Shown piece after piece: positions 18,147-26,452 of a stretch of DNA of 64,000 bases (its first letter is position 1; the number at the start of each line of letters is the position of its first letter). The position numbers and the translations under genes were made by a program. The stretch is taken from positions 186,001 to 250,000 of the forward strand of contig NZ_CP095049.1 of assembly GCF_022919135.1 (NCBI RefSeq), written 5' to 3'. Source of the DNA: Hymenobacter cellulosivorans. GTDB lineage: Bacteria > Bacteroidota > Bacteroidia > Cytophagales > Hymenobacteraceae. The notes under the pieces were generated by a model. It was given only the letters and a program-made list of their open reading frames with translations. It was not told the origin of the DNA and made no database searches.

Positions 18147-18699
18147 TGTTCTGTTTCTTGGCGTTAGCGAACGGCATTCCGAAAGCTTTGAGGAGCTCAT
18201 AGCTCTGCTCGTCGTTCTCGGCGGTCGTTACGAAGGTAATGTCCATACCCGAGATTGACTTAATCTTGTCGATCGAAATTTCGGGGAAAATGATCTGTTC
18301 CTTGATACCTAGGGTATAGTTACCCCGGCCGTCAAAGCCTTTGTCATTGATGCCTTTGAAGTCACGCACCCGGGGGAGAGCAACCGTCAGCAAACGGTCC
18401 ATGAACTCGTACATCTGCTCACCACGCAAGGTTACGCGGGCGCCGATGGGCATGCCTTCACGGAGTTTGAAGTTCGACACCGAACGCTTGGCAATGGTAG
18501 CAACGGCTTTCTGACCAGTGATGGTCGTCAGCTCGTCCACACCATTGTCAACCAGCTTCTTGTCGGCTACTGCCGAGCCAATACCGCGGTTGATGCAGAT
18601 CTTGGTGATGCGTGGTACCTGCATGATGCTCTTGAACTGGAATTTCTCCTGGAGCGCGGGTACTACTTCTTTTTGATATATATCTTTCAGTCGGGCCAT
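18139..18699 (-). CDS. rplE: 50S ribosomal protein L5
   Basis: A 5S rRNA-binding L5 of 186 residues at the central protuberance. It contains [19 protein letters not shown], the segment [20 protein letters not shown], and [20 protein letters not shown]. It overlaps the start of rpsN by eight bases, which suggests translational coupling. Confidence 0.98.
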   Translation of the reverse strand: MARLKDIYQKEVVPALQEKFQFKSIMQVPRITKICINRGIGSAVADKKLVDNGVDELTTITGQKAVATIAKRSVSNFKLREGMPIGARVTLRGEQMYEFMDRLLTVALPRVRDFKGINDKGFDGRGNYTLGIKEQIIFPEISIDKIKSISGMDITFVTTAENDEQSYELLKAFGMPFANAKKQNNG

Positions 18700-18714
18700 T
18701 GTCGTCGTACCGGG

Positions 18715-18978
18715 TTAGGCGTTTTTCGATTCAACTGCCTTCACGTTGGATACGTGGATTGGAGCTTCGATCTTAGTGATACCCCCTTGCGGGTTTTTAG
18801 CACTGGGTTTGTTGTGCTTGGTCACCAAGTTCAGGCCTTCCACGATAACGCGCTGCGTCGAACGGTTTACCGACTTGATAACGCCGGTCTTGCCACGCTC
18901 ATCACCAGCAATTACCAGAACGGTATCACCAGTTTTCACGTGCAGTTTCACGGGCTGAGCTTTCGTCTTCGTTGCCAT
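18715..18978 (-). CDS. rplX: 50S ribosomal protein L24 (short)
   Basis: An L24 of 87 residues with the KOW segment GDTVLVIAGDERGKTGVIKS and the usual GLNLVTKHNKPSAKNPQGGI. It stops at IHVSNVKAVESKNA, roughly 15-20 residues short of typical bacterial L24, which continues beyond IHVSNV. The stop is clean and the next gene begins normally, so this looks like a natural short form. L24 starts 50S assembly and lies near the exit tunnel. Confidence 0.95.
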   Translation of the reverse strand: MATKTKAQPVKLHVKTGDTVLVIAGDERGKTGVIKSVNRSTQRVIVEGLNLVTKHNKPSAKNPQGGITKIEAPIHVSNVKAVESKNA

Positions 18979-18983
18979 CTTGC

Positions 18984-19352
18984 TTAGAGAACTTCAGGAG
19001 CTAGTGAAACAATTTTCATGAACTGACGCTCACGCAACTCGCGGGCTACGGGGCCGAAGATACGGGTACCGCGGGGCTCGTCGTTGTTGTTGAGCAGAAC
19101 GGCGGCGTTGTCGTCGAAGCGGATGTACGAACCGTCTTTGCGGCGTACTTCCTTCTTGGTGCGAACAACTACTGCTTTCGACACAGTGCCTTTCTTAGCG
19201 TTGCCGGAGGGCAGAGCCGACTTGATCGAAACTACGATCTTGTCGCCTACGCTGGCGTATTTCTTGCCCGTGCCACCGAGGACACGGATGCAGAGAACTT
19301 CTTTGGCGCCGCTGTTATCAGCGACGGTCAGACGGGATTCTTGCTGTATCAT
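18984..19352 (-). CDS. rplN: 50S ribosomal protein L14
   Basis: An L14 of 122 residues at the subunit interface. It starts [19 protein letters not shown], has the L14 signature [20 protein letters not shown], and carries [20 protein letters not shown] near the end. It is followed by rplX after five bases. Confidence 0.98.
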   Translation of the reverse strand: MIQQESRLTVADNSGAKEVLCIRVLGGTGKKYASVGDKIVVSIKSALPSGNAKKGTVSKAVVVRTKKEVRRKDGSYIRFDDNAAVLLNNNDEPRGTRIFGPVARELRERQFMKIVSLAPEVL

Positions 19353-19353
19353 C

Positions 19354-19644
19354 TTACTTGGCGCGTTCTAGAATTTCTACCAATCTCCAGCGCTTGTTCT
19401 TGCTCAGGGGGCGGGTCGACATGATGCGAACCGTATCACCTTCGCCACATTCGTTGTTCTCGTCGTGGGCCATGAACTTGGTCGACTTGGTAACGAACTT
19501 ACCGTAGATCGGGTGCTTCATTTTGCTTTCTACCACAACCGTGATGGACTTGTCCATTTTGGTCGAGGAAACGCGCCCGATGATTTCTTTCCGCAGGTTC
19601 CGCTCTTCGGCGGTCGTTACCTGCTGTTCTTCGTTGCTTGCCAT
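19354..19644 (-). CDS. rpsQ: 30S ribosomal protein S17
   Basis: An S17 of 96 residues, a primary binder of the 5' domain of 16S rRNA. It shows the OB-fold core [39 protein letters not shown] and [20 protein letters not shown]. The first 20 residues ([20 protein letters not shown]) are acidic and slightly longer than usual. It lies between rpmC and rplN. Confidence 0.97.
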   Translation of the reverse strand: MASNEEQQVTTAEERNLRKEIIGRVSSTKMDKSITVVVESKMKHPIYGKFVTKSTKFMAHDENNECGEGDTVRIMSTRPLSKNKRWRLVEILERAK

Positions 19645-19646
19645 CG

Positions 19647-19859
19647 TTATTTAGCAGTTTGGTTTGCCTGCTCGTTTTCGCGACGGGTCAACTCAGTCTT
19701 CAGACGAGCTACGGTACGGCGGCTGTGCTTCAGGCGAACTGGGTTTTCCAGGGGCGAAATGGCGTGTGCGAAACGCAGTGCCTGGCCGCTGGTTTGTTCA
19801 GTCTTGATTTGCTCCTTCAGCGCTTCTAGCGAAAGGGCTTGGATTTCTGCGTTCTTCAT
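19647..19859 (-). CDS. rpmC: 50S ribosomal protein L29
   Basis: A helical L29 of 70 residues by the exit tunnel, where it helps dock signal recognition particle and trigger factor. It starts [20 protein letters not shown] and has [18 protein letters not shown] at the C-terminal helix. The ATG at 19859 sits just after the rplP stop; an in-frame ATG at 19895 lies inside rplP and is rejected. Confidence 0.96.
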   Translation of the reverse strand: MKNAEIQALSLEALKEQIKTEQTSGQALRFAHAISPLENPVRLKHSRRTVARLKTELTRRENEQANQTAK

Positions 19860-19860
19860 C

Positions 19861-20286
19861 TTACTTGTTCTCTTCGTAGTCGCGACGAACAACAAACTTA
19901 GTTTTCACTGGCAGCTTCTGCGCAGCTAAACGCAGGGATTCCTGAGCCACTTCCAGCGGCACGCCGTCCGATTCGAACATAATGGTGCCGGGCTTCACGC
20001 AGGCTACCCAATATTCGGGGCTACCCTTACCCTTACCCATCCGAACCTCAGCGGGCTTCTTGGTAATTGGCTTATCGGGGAAAATACGGATCCATACTTG
20101 ACCTTCCCGTTTCATGGCGCGGGTCATGGCGATACGGGCTGCCTCAATCTGGCGAGCCGTAATCCAAGCCACTTCCAACGACTTGATAGCGAAGGAACCG
20201 AAGTCTATGGAGCTGCCGCGGTAGGCCAGGCCTGTTACGCGACCCTTTTGCATCTTGCGATACTTGGTCCTTTTCGGTTGTAACAT
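19861..20286 (-). CDS. rplP: 50S ribosomal protein L16
   Basis: An L16 of 141 residues near the A-site finger and peptidyl-transferase region. It starts [20 protein letters not shown] and carries the signature [20 protein letters not shown] followed by [16 protein letters not shown]. It is in the standard S3-L16-L29 order. Confidence 0.98.
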   Translation of the reverse strand: MLQPKRTKYRKMQKGRVTGLAYRGSSIDFGSFAIKSLEVAWITARQIEAARIAMTRAMKREGQVWIRIFPDKPITKKPAEVRMGKGKGSPEYWVACVKPGTIMFESDGVPLEVAQESLRLAAQKLPVKTKFVVRRDYEENK

Positions 20287-20325
20287 GAGTTATCGAAAAT
20301 TGAAATTCTTGAAAAGAGAAAAGGA

Positions 20326-21216
20326 CTAGCGACGTGGGCCGCCCTGACCGCCGCCACGGTTGGCACCACCGGGTGCTCCACCGCCACGACGCTGGCCACC
20401 ACCCTGGCCGCCACGGTTATCACCACCTTGGCCACCGCCACGGTTGTCACCGCCACGGTCGTTACGATCCCGACGTGGGCCACGGTCGCCGCCACGGTCG
20501 CCACGCTCACCACGGGGGCCACGGTCGTTGCCGCCGCCACGGGTGTCGTTGCCTTGGTTGGCAGGCTGCTGGTTTGGCGACAAGTCAGGCTTGCCGAATA
20601 CCTCACCACGCATGATCCACACCTTGATGCCGATCTTGCCATACACGGTCTGAGCTTCCGACAGAGCGTAGTCGATGTCAGCACGCAGCGTGTGCAGCGG
20701 CGTACGACCTTCTTTGTACTGCTCGGAACGTGCAATTTCAGCACCGCCCAAACGGCCACCGCACTGAATCTTGATGCCTTCGGCACCAACACGCATAGCA
20801 GCCTGGATGGACATCTTCATAGCGCGACGGAACGAGATACGCGCCTGCAGCTGCTGAGCAATGCTCTCACCTACCAGTTTCGCGTCTAGTTCGGGACGCT
20901 TAATTTCGAAGATGTTGATCTGAACGTCTTTGCTGGTGATCTGCTTCAGCTCGTCCTTGATCTTATCAACTTCCTGACCGCCCTTACCGATTACCACACC
21001 CGGACGAGCCGTGTTGATGGTAATGGTGATGCGCTTCAGGGTACGCTCGATTACGATGCGGCTAATGCCACCTTTCGGGATACGAGCGAGTACGTATTTG
21101 CGGATTTTTTCGTCCTCAACCAGCTTGTCGGCAAAGTCCTTGCCGCCATACCAGTTCGAGTCCCACCCTTTGATGACGCCCAGACGGAAGCCAACCGGAT
21201 TTACTTTCTGTCCCAT
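20326..21216 (-). CDS. rpsC: 30S ribosomal protein S3 with long RGG-like C-terminal tail
   Basis: S3 lies at the mRNA entry channel and, with S4 and S5, forms the ribosomal helicase. The core is residues 1 to about 212: [22 protein letters not shown] domain with [14 protein letters not shown], ending [19 protein letters not shown]. The last 75 or so residues are low-complexity GGGNDRG, RGDRGG and RGGGQGG units. Ordinary S3 ends near residue 210-240. The DNA here is a degenerate tandem repeat. S5 in the same cluster carries a similar stretch. Confidence 0.97.
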   Translation of the reverse strand: MGQKVNPVGFRLGVIKGWDSNWYGGKDFADKLVEDEKIRKYVLARIPKGGISRIVIERTLKRITITINTARPGVVIGKGGQEVDKIKDELKQITSKDVQINIFEIKRPELDAKLVGESIAQQLQARISFRRAMKMSIQAAMRVGAEGIKIQCGGRLGGAEIARSEQYKEGRTPLHTLRADIDYALSEAQTVYGKIGIKVWIMRGEVFGKPDLSPNQQPANQGNDTRGGGNDRGPRGERGDRGGDRGPRRDRNDRGGDNRGGGQGGDNRGGQGGGQRRGGGAPGGANRGGGQGGPRR

Positions 21217-21221
21217 AGTGC

Positions 21222-21707
21222 TTATGCGGTGGCTTCAGCCGAGGTTTCGTTGGATTTCTTAGCCGAGCTACGACGAGTAGTTTTCTTCGGAGCCTCAGCA
21301 ACAGCGTCAGTAGCAGGTTTGGTTTCAGCAGCCTGCTTTACAGCAGCCTTGCTTCCCAGAGCTTCTACTTTGGTGTCGATGGTCAGCGTCACGTGGTTGC
21401 TACGCTTGCGGATGCGGTGACCACGACCCTGAGGGGCGGGACGCAAACGCTTCAGCTGACGACCTTCATCAACGAAAATCTCTTTGATGTAGAGGTTAGC
21501 ATCTTCGATACGCTCGTCCTCGTTCTTCTGCTGCCAGTTGGCCAGAGCCGACAGGAGCAGTTTCTCGATTTTCTCAGCGCCCGAGTTAGCTTCGAACTTC
21601 AGCAAGCCCAGGGCGCGGGTCACTTTCTGACCACGTACCAGGTTGGCTACCATGCGCATCTTACGAGGCGAGGTAGGCACGTTACGGAGTTTAGCGGTAG
21701 CTTCCAT
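21222..21707 (-). CDS. rplV: 50S ribosomal protein L22 with basic/Ala-rich tail
   Basis: L22 lines the nascent-peptide exit tunnel. The 161-residue product starts [20 protein letters not shown], continues [18 protein letters not shown] and has [20 protein letters not shown]. The core ends near residue 113. About 48 extra residues follow, with TTRRSSAKK inside an Ala/Thr/Lys-rich context, similar to the TTRRS patch in the L17 tail. The ATG at 21707 is chosen because the 22 upstream in-frame codons overlap rpsS. Confidence 0.95.
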   Translation of the reverse strand: MEATAKLRNVPTSPRKMRMVANLVRGQKVTRALGLLKFEANSGAEKIEKLLLSALANWQQKNEDERIEDANLYIKEIFVDEGRQLKRLRPAPQGRGHRIRKRSNHVTLTIDTKVEALGSKAAVKQAAETKPATDAVAEAPKKTTRRSSAKKSNETSAEATA

Positions 21708-21708
21708 A

Positions 21709-21987
21709 TTAGCGCTTGCCTTTATCTTTCTTGGCGATGTGGCCACGGAAGTTACGGGTGGGGGCAAACTCACCGAGTTTGTGACCTACCATGTTCTCCG
21801 TTACATACACCGGGATGAACTTATTGCCGTTGTGAACGGCGAAGGTGTGGCCTACGAAGTCAGGCGAAATCATCGAGCGGCGCGACCAAGTCTTCACCAC
21901 CGACTTTTTGCCGGAATCTTCCATTGCCGTGACTTTCTTCTCGAGCCGGAAGTCAATGTACGGCCCTTTTTTTAGCGAACGTGCCAT
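21709..21987 (-). CDS. rpsS: 30S ribosomal protein S19
   Basis: An S19 of 92 residues in the 30S head. It starts [19 protein letters not shown] and has the signature [20 protein letters not shown], then [20 protein letters not shown]. It lies between rplB and rplV with almost no gaps. Confidence 0.98.
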   Translation of the reverse strand: MARSLKKGPYIDFRLEKKVTAMEDSGKKSVVKTWSRRSMISPDFVGHTFAVHNGNKFIPVYVTENMVGHKLGEFAPTRNFRGHIAKKDKGKR

Positions 21988-21990
21988 TGG

Positions 21991-22818
21991 TTACTTCTTG
22001 CCTTTACGGTTAACGATGAGCTGCTCGGAGTACTTGTTCTTGTTGCGGGTCTTCTGACCCTTAGCGAAGATACCGTTGCGGCTACGTGGGTGACCACCCG
22101 ACGAACGACCTTCACCACCACCCATGGGGTGATCCACTGGGTTCATGGCAACACCACGAACACGTGGGCGACGGCCCAACCAACGGTTACGACCGGCTTT
22201 GCCGAGACGTACGTTCATGTGGTCACCGTTCGAAACCGTACCAACCGTAGCCATGCAGGTAACGAGTACCATGCGCATCTCGCCGGAAGGCAATTTCAGG
22301 GTTGCGTATTTCTCTTCGCGAGCCACGAGCTGGGCGTAGGTGCCAGCCGAGCGAGCGATAGAAGCACCGCCACCGGGCATCAGCTCGATGTTGTGCACGA
22401 TCGTACCCAGCGGAATTTCGCGCAGGGACAGAGCGTTGCCAACTTCAGGAGCCACGCCTGGGCCCGATACTACCGTAGTGCCTACTTCCAGACCAGCGGG
22501 CGCAATGATATAGCGCTTTTCGCCGTCGGCGTAGCTCAACAGAGCGATGCGGGCAGTGCGGTTCGGATCGTATTCAATCGTCTTAACAGTAGCTGGAACA
22601 CCAGCCTTGTCACGCTTGAAATCGATAACCCGATACTTCTGCTTGTGACCACCACCGATGTAGCGGTTGGTCATTTTTCCGGATTCATTCCGGCCACCGG
22701 ATTTTTTCAGGGGTGCCAACAGCGACTTCTCCGGCGTCGACGTCGTAATCTCGTCGAACGCGGGTGCGATGCGGAAGCGCTGACCCGGTGATGTTGGTCT
22801 TAGTTTTTTGAGTGCCAT
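21991..22818 (-). CDS. rplB: 50S ribosomal protein L2
   Basis: An L2 of 275 residues required for subunit joining and peptidyl transfer. It shows [20 protein letters not shown], the RNA-binding segment [20 protein letters not shown], and the C-terminal [20 protein letters not shown] that includes the conserved active-region histidine. It is in the canonical L23-L2-S19 order. Confidence 0.98.
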   Translation of the reverse strand: MALKKLRPTSPGQRFRIAPAFDEITTSTPEKSLLAPLKKSGGRNESGKMTNRYIGGGHKQKYRVIDFKRDKAGVPATVKTIEYDPNRTARIALLSYADGEKRYIIAPAGLEVGTTVVSGPGVAPEVGNALSLREIPLGTIVHNIELMPGGGASIARSAGTYAQLVAREEKYATLKLPSGEMRMVLVTCMATVGTVSNGDHMNVRLGKAGRNRWLGRRPRVRGVAMNPVDHPMGGGEGRSSGGHPRSRNGIFAKGQKTRNKNKYSEQLIVNRKGKK

Positions 22819-22855
22819 TTTATCTTAAAATGCGCGTTTCGTCGGTTGCCCGACC

Positions 22856-23143
22856 TTAGATACCGTTGTAGAAGTCGATTACGTCGCCTTCTTTCACGGT
22901 TACAATAGCCTTCTTTCCGTGGGGGCGACGGCCCGAAACGGAGCCACCCTTGGTGAATTTCGACTTCAGCTTGCCGTTGGTGCGGATCGTGCTAATGCCC
23001 GTTACCGTTACCCCGTACAGAGCCTCGATTTCCTTTTTGATCTGAACCTTGTTGGCGGTGCGCTCTACTTCGAAAGCGTACTGACCTTTCTCGTTCAGGG
23101 CCGTGGCCTTCTCGGTCACGATAGGTTTCTTCAGCGTGCTCAT
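22856..23143 (-). CDS. rplW: 50S ribosomal protein L23
   Basis: An L23 of 95 residues, the exit-tunnel docking site for trigger factor and SRP. It starts MSTLKKPIVTEKATALNEKG, with VERTANKVQIKKEIEALYGV in the core and ending KEGDVIDFYNGI. The start ATG overlaps the rplD stop by one base (TAATG), which indicates coupling. Confidence 0.97.
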   Translation of the reverse strand: MSTLKKPIVTEKATALNEKGQYAFEVERTANKVQIKKEIEALYGVTVTGISTIRTNGKLKSKFTKGGSVSGRRPHGKKAIVTVKEGDVIDFYNGI

Positions 23144-23781
23144 TACTCAGCGGTAGTATAGAGTTGTTCCAAGGATTTCAACCCGTCTTCCGACAGCAGC
23201 AGGGTGTCCGTGTTCAGCAGATCGTGAGTGTTCAGAGCTACGGGGGTAGCAACTTTCACGCGCTGGATGTTACGGGCCGAGAGCAGCACGTTCTTGTCGG
23301 CTTCAGCGGCAACGAACAAGGTCTTCTTGCCGTTGTTGAGCTTCAAACCCGACAGGATCGAGAGGAAATCTTTCGTTTTGGGAGCGTCCAGGGAGATGTT
23401 CTCCACCAGAGCAACCTTGCCATCCTGGGCCAGTACCGACAGAGCCGACAGACGGGCCAGACGCTTGGTCTTTTTGTTCAGCTTGAAGCCGTAGTCGCGG
23501 GGTTCGGGACCGAATACGCGGCCACCACCAACGAATACTGGCGACTTCATGCTGCCGGCGCGGGCACCGCCCGTACCTTTTTGTTTCTTGAGCTTCTTCG
23601 TGGTGCCGTGCACCTCGTTGCGCTGCTTCGACTTGTGCGTGCCCTGGCGCTGGTTAGCCAAGTACTGCTTTACGTCGAGGTACATCACGTGCTCGTTCGG
23701 CGTGAGGCCGAAGATGGCGTCGGACAGAGTTACCTTACGGCCGGTGTCCTCACCTTTGATGTTATATACTGACAGTTCCAT
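23143..23781 (-). CDS. rplD: 50S ribosomal protein L4
   Basis: L4 reaches into the exit tunnel and in some bacteria represses the S10 operon. The 212-residue product contains the tunnel-loop segment KKLKKQKGTGGARAGSMKSP, then VGGGRVFGPEPRDYGFKLNK and the C-terminal VALNTHDLLNTDTLLLSEDG. It lies between rplC and rplW. Confidence 0.97.
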   Translation of the reverse strand: MELSVYNIKGEDTGRKVTLSDAIFGLTPNEHVMYLDVKQYLANQRQGTHKSKQRNEVHGTTKKLKKQKGTGGARAGSMKSPVFVGGGRVFGPEPRDYGFKLNKKTKRLARLSALSVLAQDGKVALVENISLDAPKTKDFLSILSGLKLNNGKKTLFVAAEADKNVLLSARNIQRVKVATPVALNTHDLLNTDTLLLSEDGLKSLEQLYTTAE

Positions 23782-23787
23782 CTTGCG

Positions 23788-24408
23788 TTATTTTTCCAGG
23801 ACCACGTAAGAGTTCTTGGAGCCGGGAATAGAGCCGCTCACCAGAATCAGGTTCTTGTCGGCTACTACGCGCATCACTTTCAGGTTCTGCACTTTTACCC
23901 GGTCGTTGCCCATACGGCCACCCATGCGCATTCCTTTGAATACGCGCGAGGGCCAGGAGCAAGCACCGATAGAACCGGGGTGACGCAGACGGTTGTGCTG
24001 ACCGTGGGTCTGCCCGCCTACACCGGCAAAGTTGTAGCGCTTTACTACGCCCTGGAAACCTTTACCTTTCGAGGTGCCAACTACGTCCACAAACTCGCCT
24101 TCTTCGAAGAGGCTCGCGTCGATGGTGGCGCCTGCAGCGTACGTCGATTCCGCGTCGAGGCGGAATTCAACTAGCTTTTTCTTGGGGGTGGTACCGGCTT
24201 TAGCGAAGTGACCAGCCAAAGCTTTGGTCGTGTTCTTCGCTTTTTTCTCGCCGTAGCCAACCTGAACGGCGGTATAACCGTCGTTGGCCAGCGTTTTAAC
24301 CTGCGTCACTACGCACGGACCCGCTTCGATGAGCGTGCAGGGAATGTTTTTCCCGTCCGGAGTGAAGAGGCTTGTCATACCGATTTTTTTACCGATGATG
24401 CCAGGCAT
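23788..24408 (-). CDS. rplC: 50S ribosomal protein L3
   Basis: An early-assembly L3 of 206 residues near the peptidyl-transferase centre. It starts [20 protein letters not shown] and has the signature [20 protein letters not shown] followed by [19 protein letters not shown]. It is the first gene of this S10 cluster; rpsJ is not immediately upstream but sits at 26127, beyond a membrane-protein gene. A TTG-N21-TAGCTTTG promoter lies upstream. The ATG at 24408 fits the family; 14 further in-frame codons upstream are unlikely to be translated. Confidence 0.97.
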   Translation of the reverse strand: MPGIIGKKIGMTSLFTPDGKNIPCTLIEAGPCVVTQVKTLANDGYTAVQVGYGEKKAKNTTKALAGHFAKAGTTPKKKLVEFRLDAESTYAAGATIDASLFEEGEFVDVVGTSKGKGFQGVVKRYNFAGVGGQTHGQHNRLRHPGSIGACSWPSRVFKGMRMGGRMGNDRVKVQNLKVMRVVADKNLILVSGSIPGSKNSYVVLEK

Positions 24409-24438
24409 TCTGTTAGATTTTATGAAAAGACGCAATAA

Positions 24439-24461
24439 GAAAACGCCCAAATAGCGTTTTC
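24439..24461 (-). other. Leader hairpin before rplC
   Basis: GAAAACGC and its exact complement with a seven-base loop TATTTGG, between the promoter at 24474-24505 and the start at 24408. It is followed by TTATTGCGTCTTTTC on the minus strand. It could be a regulatory leader structure or a weak terminator. Confidence 0.45.
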
Positions 24462-24473
24462 GGAATGGGAGTG

Positions 24474-24505
24474 CAAAGCTAGCAAATAGTTAGGGCATAA
24501 TCCAA
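24474..24505 (-). promoter_or_regulatory. Promoter of the rplC-led S10 cluster
   Basis: TAGCTTTG (24474-24481, minus strand) matches TAnnTTTG. TTG (24503-24505) lies 21 bases upstream. The predicted leader is about 60 bases. Confidence 0.65.
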
Positions 24506-24618
24506 CCCCGTTCCTAAATATTTTCAGAATCACTTAGTTGACTCTCGCCACCGGCTATTCACTCAGTTTCAGGAGCTTCCCAATGGCCCTAGGTACAGTT
24601 GGGAGTTGAGCACGAAGA

Positions 24619-24659
24619 AGCCCAACTCTGGCCGTTAGGAAACGGTTCAAAGTTGGGCT
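24619..24659 (-). terminator. Terminator-like hairpin after the O-antigen-ligase-like gene
   Basis: AGCCCAACT (24619-24627) pairs with AGTTGGGCT (24651-24659), with an inner CCGTT/AACGG pair. It begins 37 bases after the stop. The following T content (TCTTCGT) is modest, so strength is uncertain. Confidence 0.5.
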
Positions 24660-24695
24660 CCAAAAAAGTACAATTACTTGGCGAGGATGGGTAAG

Positions 24696-25985
24696 TTAAG
24701 CCGGACGCCAGCTTGGCGGAGCTTCCGCCGGGTTGAGACGCAGACCATTCAGGCCAAGCAGAATAAAGAACAGAGAGTAAGTCAGCCCAATTTGGGTTTC
24801 CAGTGTGTATTCTACCAGGAAAGACAAGGAAACAATGACGTACTGAATAATGACTAGTGGAGCAAACCGTGGCCAAGTCCACAAAAGAGGATAGTAAAAG
24901 CAAAGGGTAAAGACCAACACCCCGATTAAGCCAAAGGCCACGGCAGAATAGATAAACTGGTTGTGGGGCTGGATATACGACTGGGGCCGGATACTGGGAT
25001 AATCTGCCGCGTAGTGCTTCGCCATTTCTTCAGGCATGTCGGCTTTACTTACGCCAAACCACGGGTTGTCCTTAACGAGCTTGGCTGCTACCTTATAGGA
25101 ATACACCCGGGCCACGAGTGAATAGTTGTTAGCCGCGGCCGTATTGTTGACCTCGTTAAGATCGTCCTGGGTATTGACAAACTTATTCCGGAACGTGGGA
25201 AAGCTCACGTAGCTCACCAGCGGCAAAGCTACCAGCACAGTTAGCACCAAGGCAGCCCGGCGGTAAGCCCGTTGGCGCAGCAACCACCCCGCCATCATTA
25301 CCCCGACCGCATAAAATGTAACCAATCCGCTGCGAACGGCCAGCAAATGCTGGAACAAAGCCAATAGCACAACCGCCGTTACGAGGCCGCCACGCTTGAG
25401 ACCCGAAAGAGTAGAATCGAAAGCCAACAACACTACTGCTGCTGCAGTGGCTAGGGTCACCATCAGACTGAAACGGATATGGTCGGGCTCAGTCGGCATA
25501 ATCTTCGAATGCAGATACATTTCGTTGATTTCGGCTGCATGTAGCAAATAGTTACCGGTAGCTACCAAAGCAGCTCCTGTTACGCAACCAATGAACAGCT
25601 GCCAAAGCCGAGCTAAATACCGACTAGGCAAAGCCGGCAGTAGCCAGAAGGCCAACGGCAGTAACAGGAACGGTGACTGCAACACCACATCCTTGGTATA
25701 CTCTCCCAGATTATGCGCGCTGGTATTGACTCCTGCTGCGACGTGCACGAGAAACACGCAGGCCAACGCAGCATAGATTCGCCAATCGTTGTAAAGCCGT
25801 TCTTCCCGCCCACGGTGCAGCACGGTATAGCAGATGGCCGTAAGTGTGATGCCGACGATGCCAATGCTAGGTAAAATCCGGAAGAAATCGGCCACAAACA
25901 ACCCCACGATAATAAAGGAGCAGAACACTGCTGCGGCTATGGTCAGGCGTGGAATCGTTAGTACTAACTGCATACAATTTTGCAA
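24696..25985 (-). CDS. O-antigen ligase-like (Wzy_C/WaaL) polytopic membrane protein
   Basis: A 429-residue inner-membrane protein with about ten or more hydrophobic helices. Family-typical features are AVRSGLVTFYAVGVMMAGWL, the periplasmic-loop segment NPWFGVSKADMPEEM, PHNQFIYSAVAFGLIGVLVF and LVEYTLETQIGLTYSLFF. Such proteins polymerise or ligate lipid-linked glycans to lipid A core; which of these is done here is unknown. It resembles the protein encoded at 52046-53329 in all these blocks. It is placed between rpsJ and rplC with terminator-like hairpins on both sides, so it is probably a separate unit. ATG at 25985 or 25973 are both possible. Confidence 0.82.
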   Translation of the reverse strand: MQNCMQLVLTIPRLTIAAAVFCSFIIVGLFVADFFRILPSIGIVGITLTAICYTVLHRGREERLYNDWRIYAALACVFLVHVAAGVNTSAHNLGEYTKDVVLQSPFLLLPLAFWLLPALPSRYLARLWQLFIGCVTGAALVATGNYLLHAAEINEMYLHSKIMPTEPDHIRFSLMVTLATAAAVVLLAFDSTLSGLKRGGLVTAVVLLALFQHLLAVRSGLVTFYAVGVMMAGWLLRQRAYRRAALVLTVLVALPLVSYVSFPTFRNKFVNTQDDLNEVNNTAAANNYSLVARVYSYKVAAKLVKDNPWFGVSKADMPEEMAKHYAADYPSIRPQSYIQPHNQFIYSAVAFGLIGVLVFTLCFYYPLLWTWPRFAPLVIIQYVIVSLSFLVEYTLETQIGLTYSLFFILLGLNGLRLNPAEAPPSWRPA

Positions 25986-26063
25986 CGTGGGTTTGTTAGA
26001 GCCTCCCTCCTACTTCAGGGTAGAGCATAACTCAACGGCGCAAGTTGCTTAGTATATATAAGA

Positions 26064-26099
26064 AAACACCCCACCAGTCCGAAAACTGATGGGGTGTTT
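26064..26099 (-). terminator. Terminator of the str operon (after rpsJ)
   Basis: A 15-bp stem with one mismatch (AAACACCCCATCAGT on the minus strand) and a six-base loop, followed by TTCTTATATATA. It starts 28 bases after the rpsJ stop and separates it from the ligase-like gene. Confidence 0.8.
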
Positions 26100-26126
26100 A
26101 TCTTATTTAATCAGCGAAACCGGTCC

Positions 26127-26432
26127 TCAGACTTTGATTTCAACGTCAACGCCGCTAGGCAGCTCAAGCTTCATGAGAGCATCTACGGTCTTCGACGAAG
26201 TCGAGTAGATGTCCACGAGACGCTTGTAGGTGCAGAGCTGGAACTGCTCACGCGACTTCTTGTTCACGTGGGGCGACCGAAGAACGGTGAATTTTTCTTT
26301 GTCGGTCGGCAATGGAATTGGACCGCTTACGATAGCGCCCGTAGCCTTCACCGCCTTCACAATCTTCTCCGACGATTTGTCCACCAGGTTGTGGTCGTAG
26401 GATTTGAGTTTAATGCGAATTTTCTGGTTCAT
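26127..26432 (-). CDS. rpsJ: 30S ribosomal protein S10
   Basis: An S10 of 101 residues, a 30S head protein that also acts with NusB in antitermination. It starts [20 protein letters not shown], has the signature [20 protein letters not shown], and ends [13 protein letters not shown]. Here it closes the str cluster 20 bases after fusA and is followed by a terminator, instead of leading directly into rplC. Confidence 0.98.
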   Translation of the reverse strand: MNQKIRIKLKSYDHNLVDKSSEKIVKAVKATGAIVSGPIPLPTDKEKFTVLRSPHVNKKSREQFQLCTYKRLVDIYSTSSKTVDALMKLELPSGVDVEIKV

Positions 26433-26452
26433 GTCTGTAATGTGGAAGCGGA

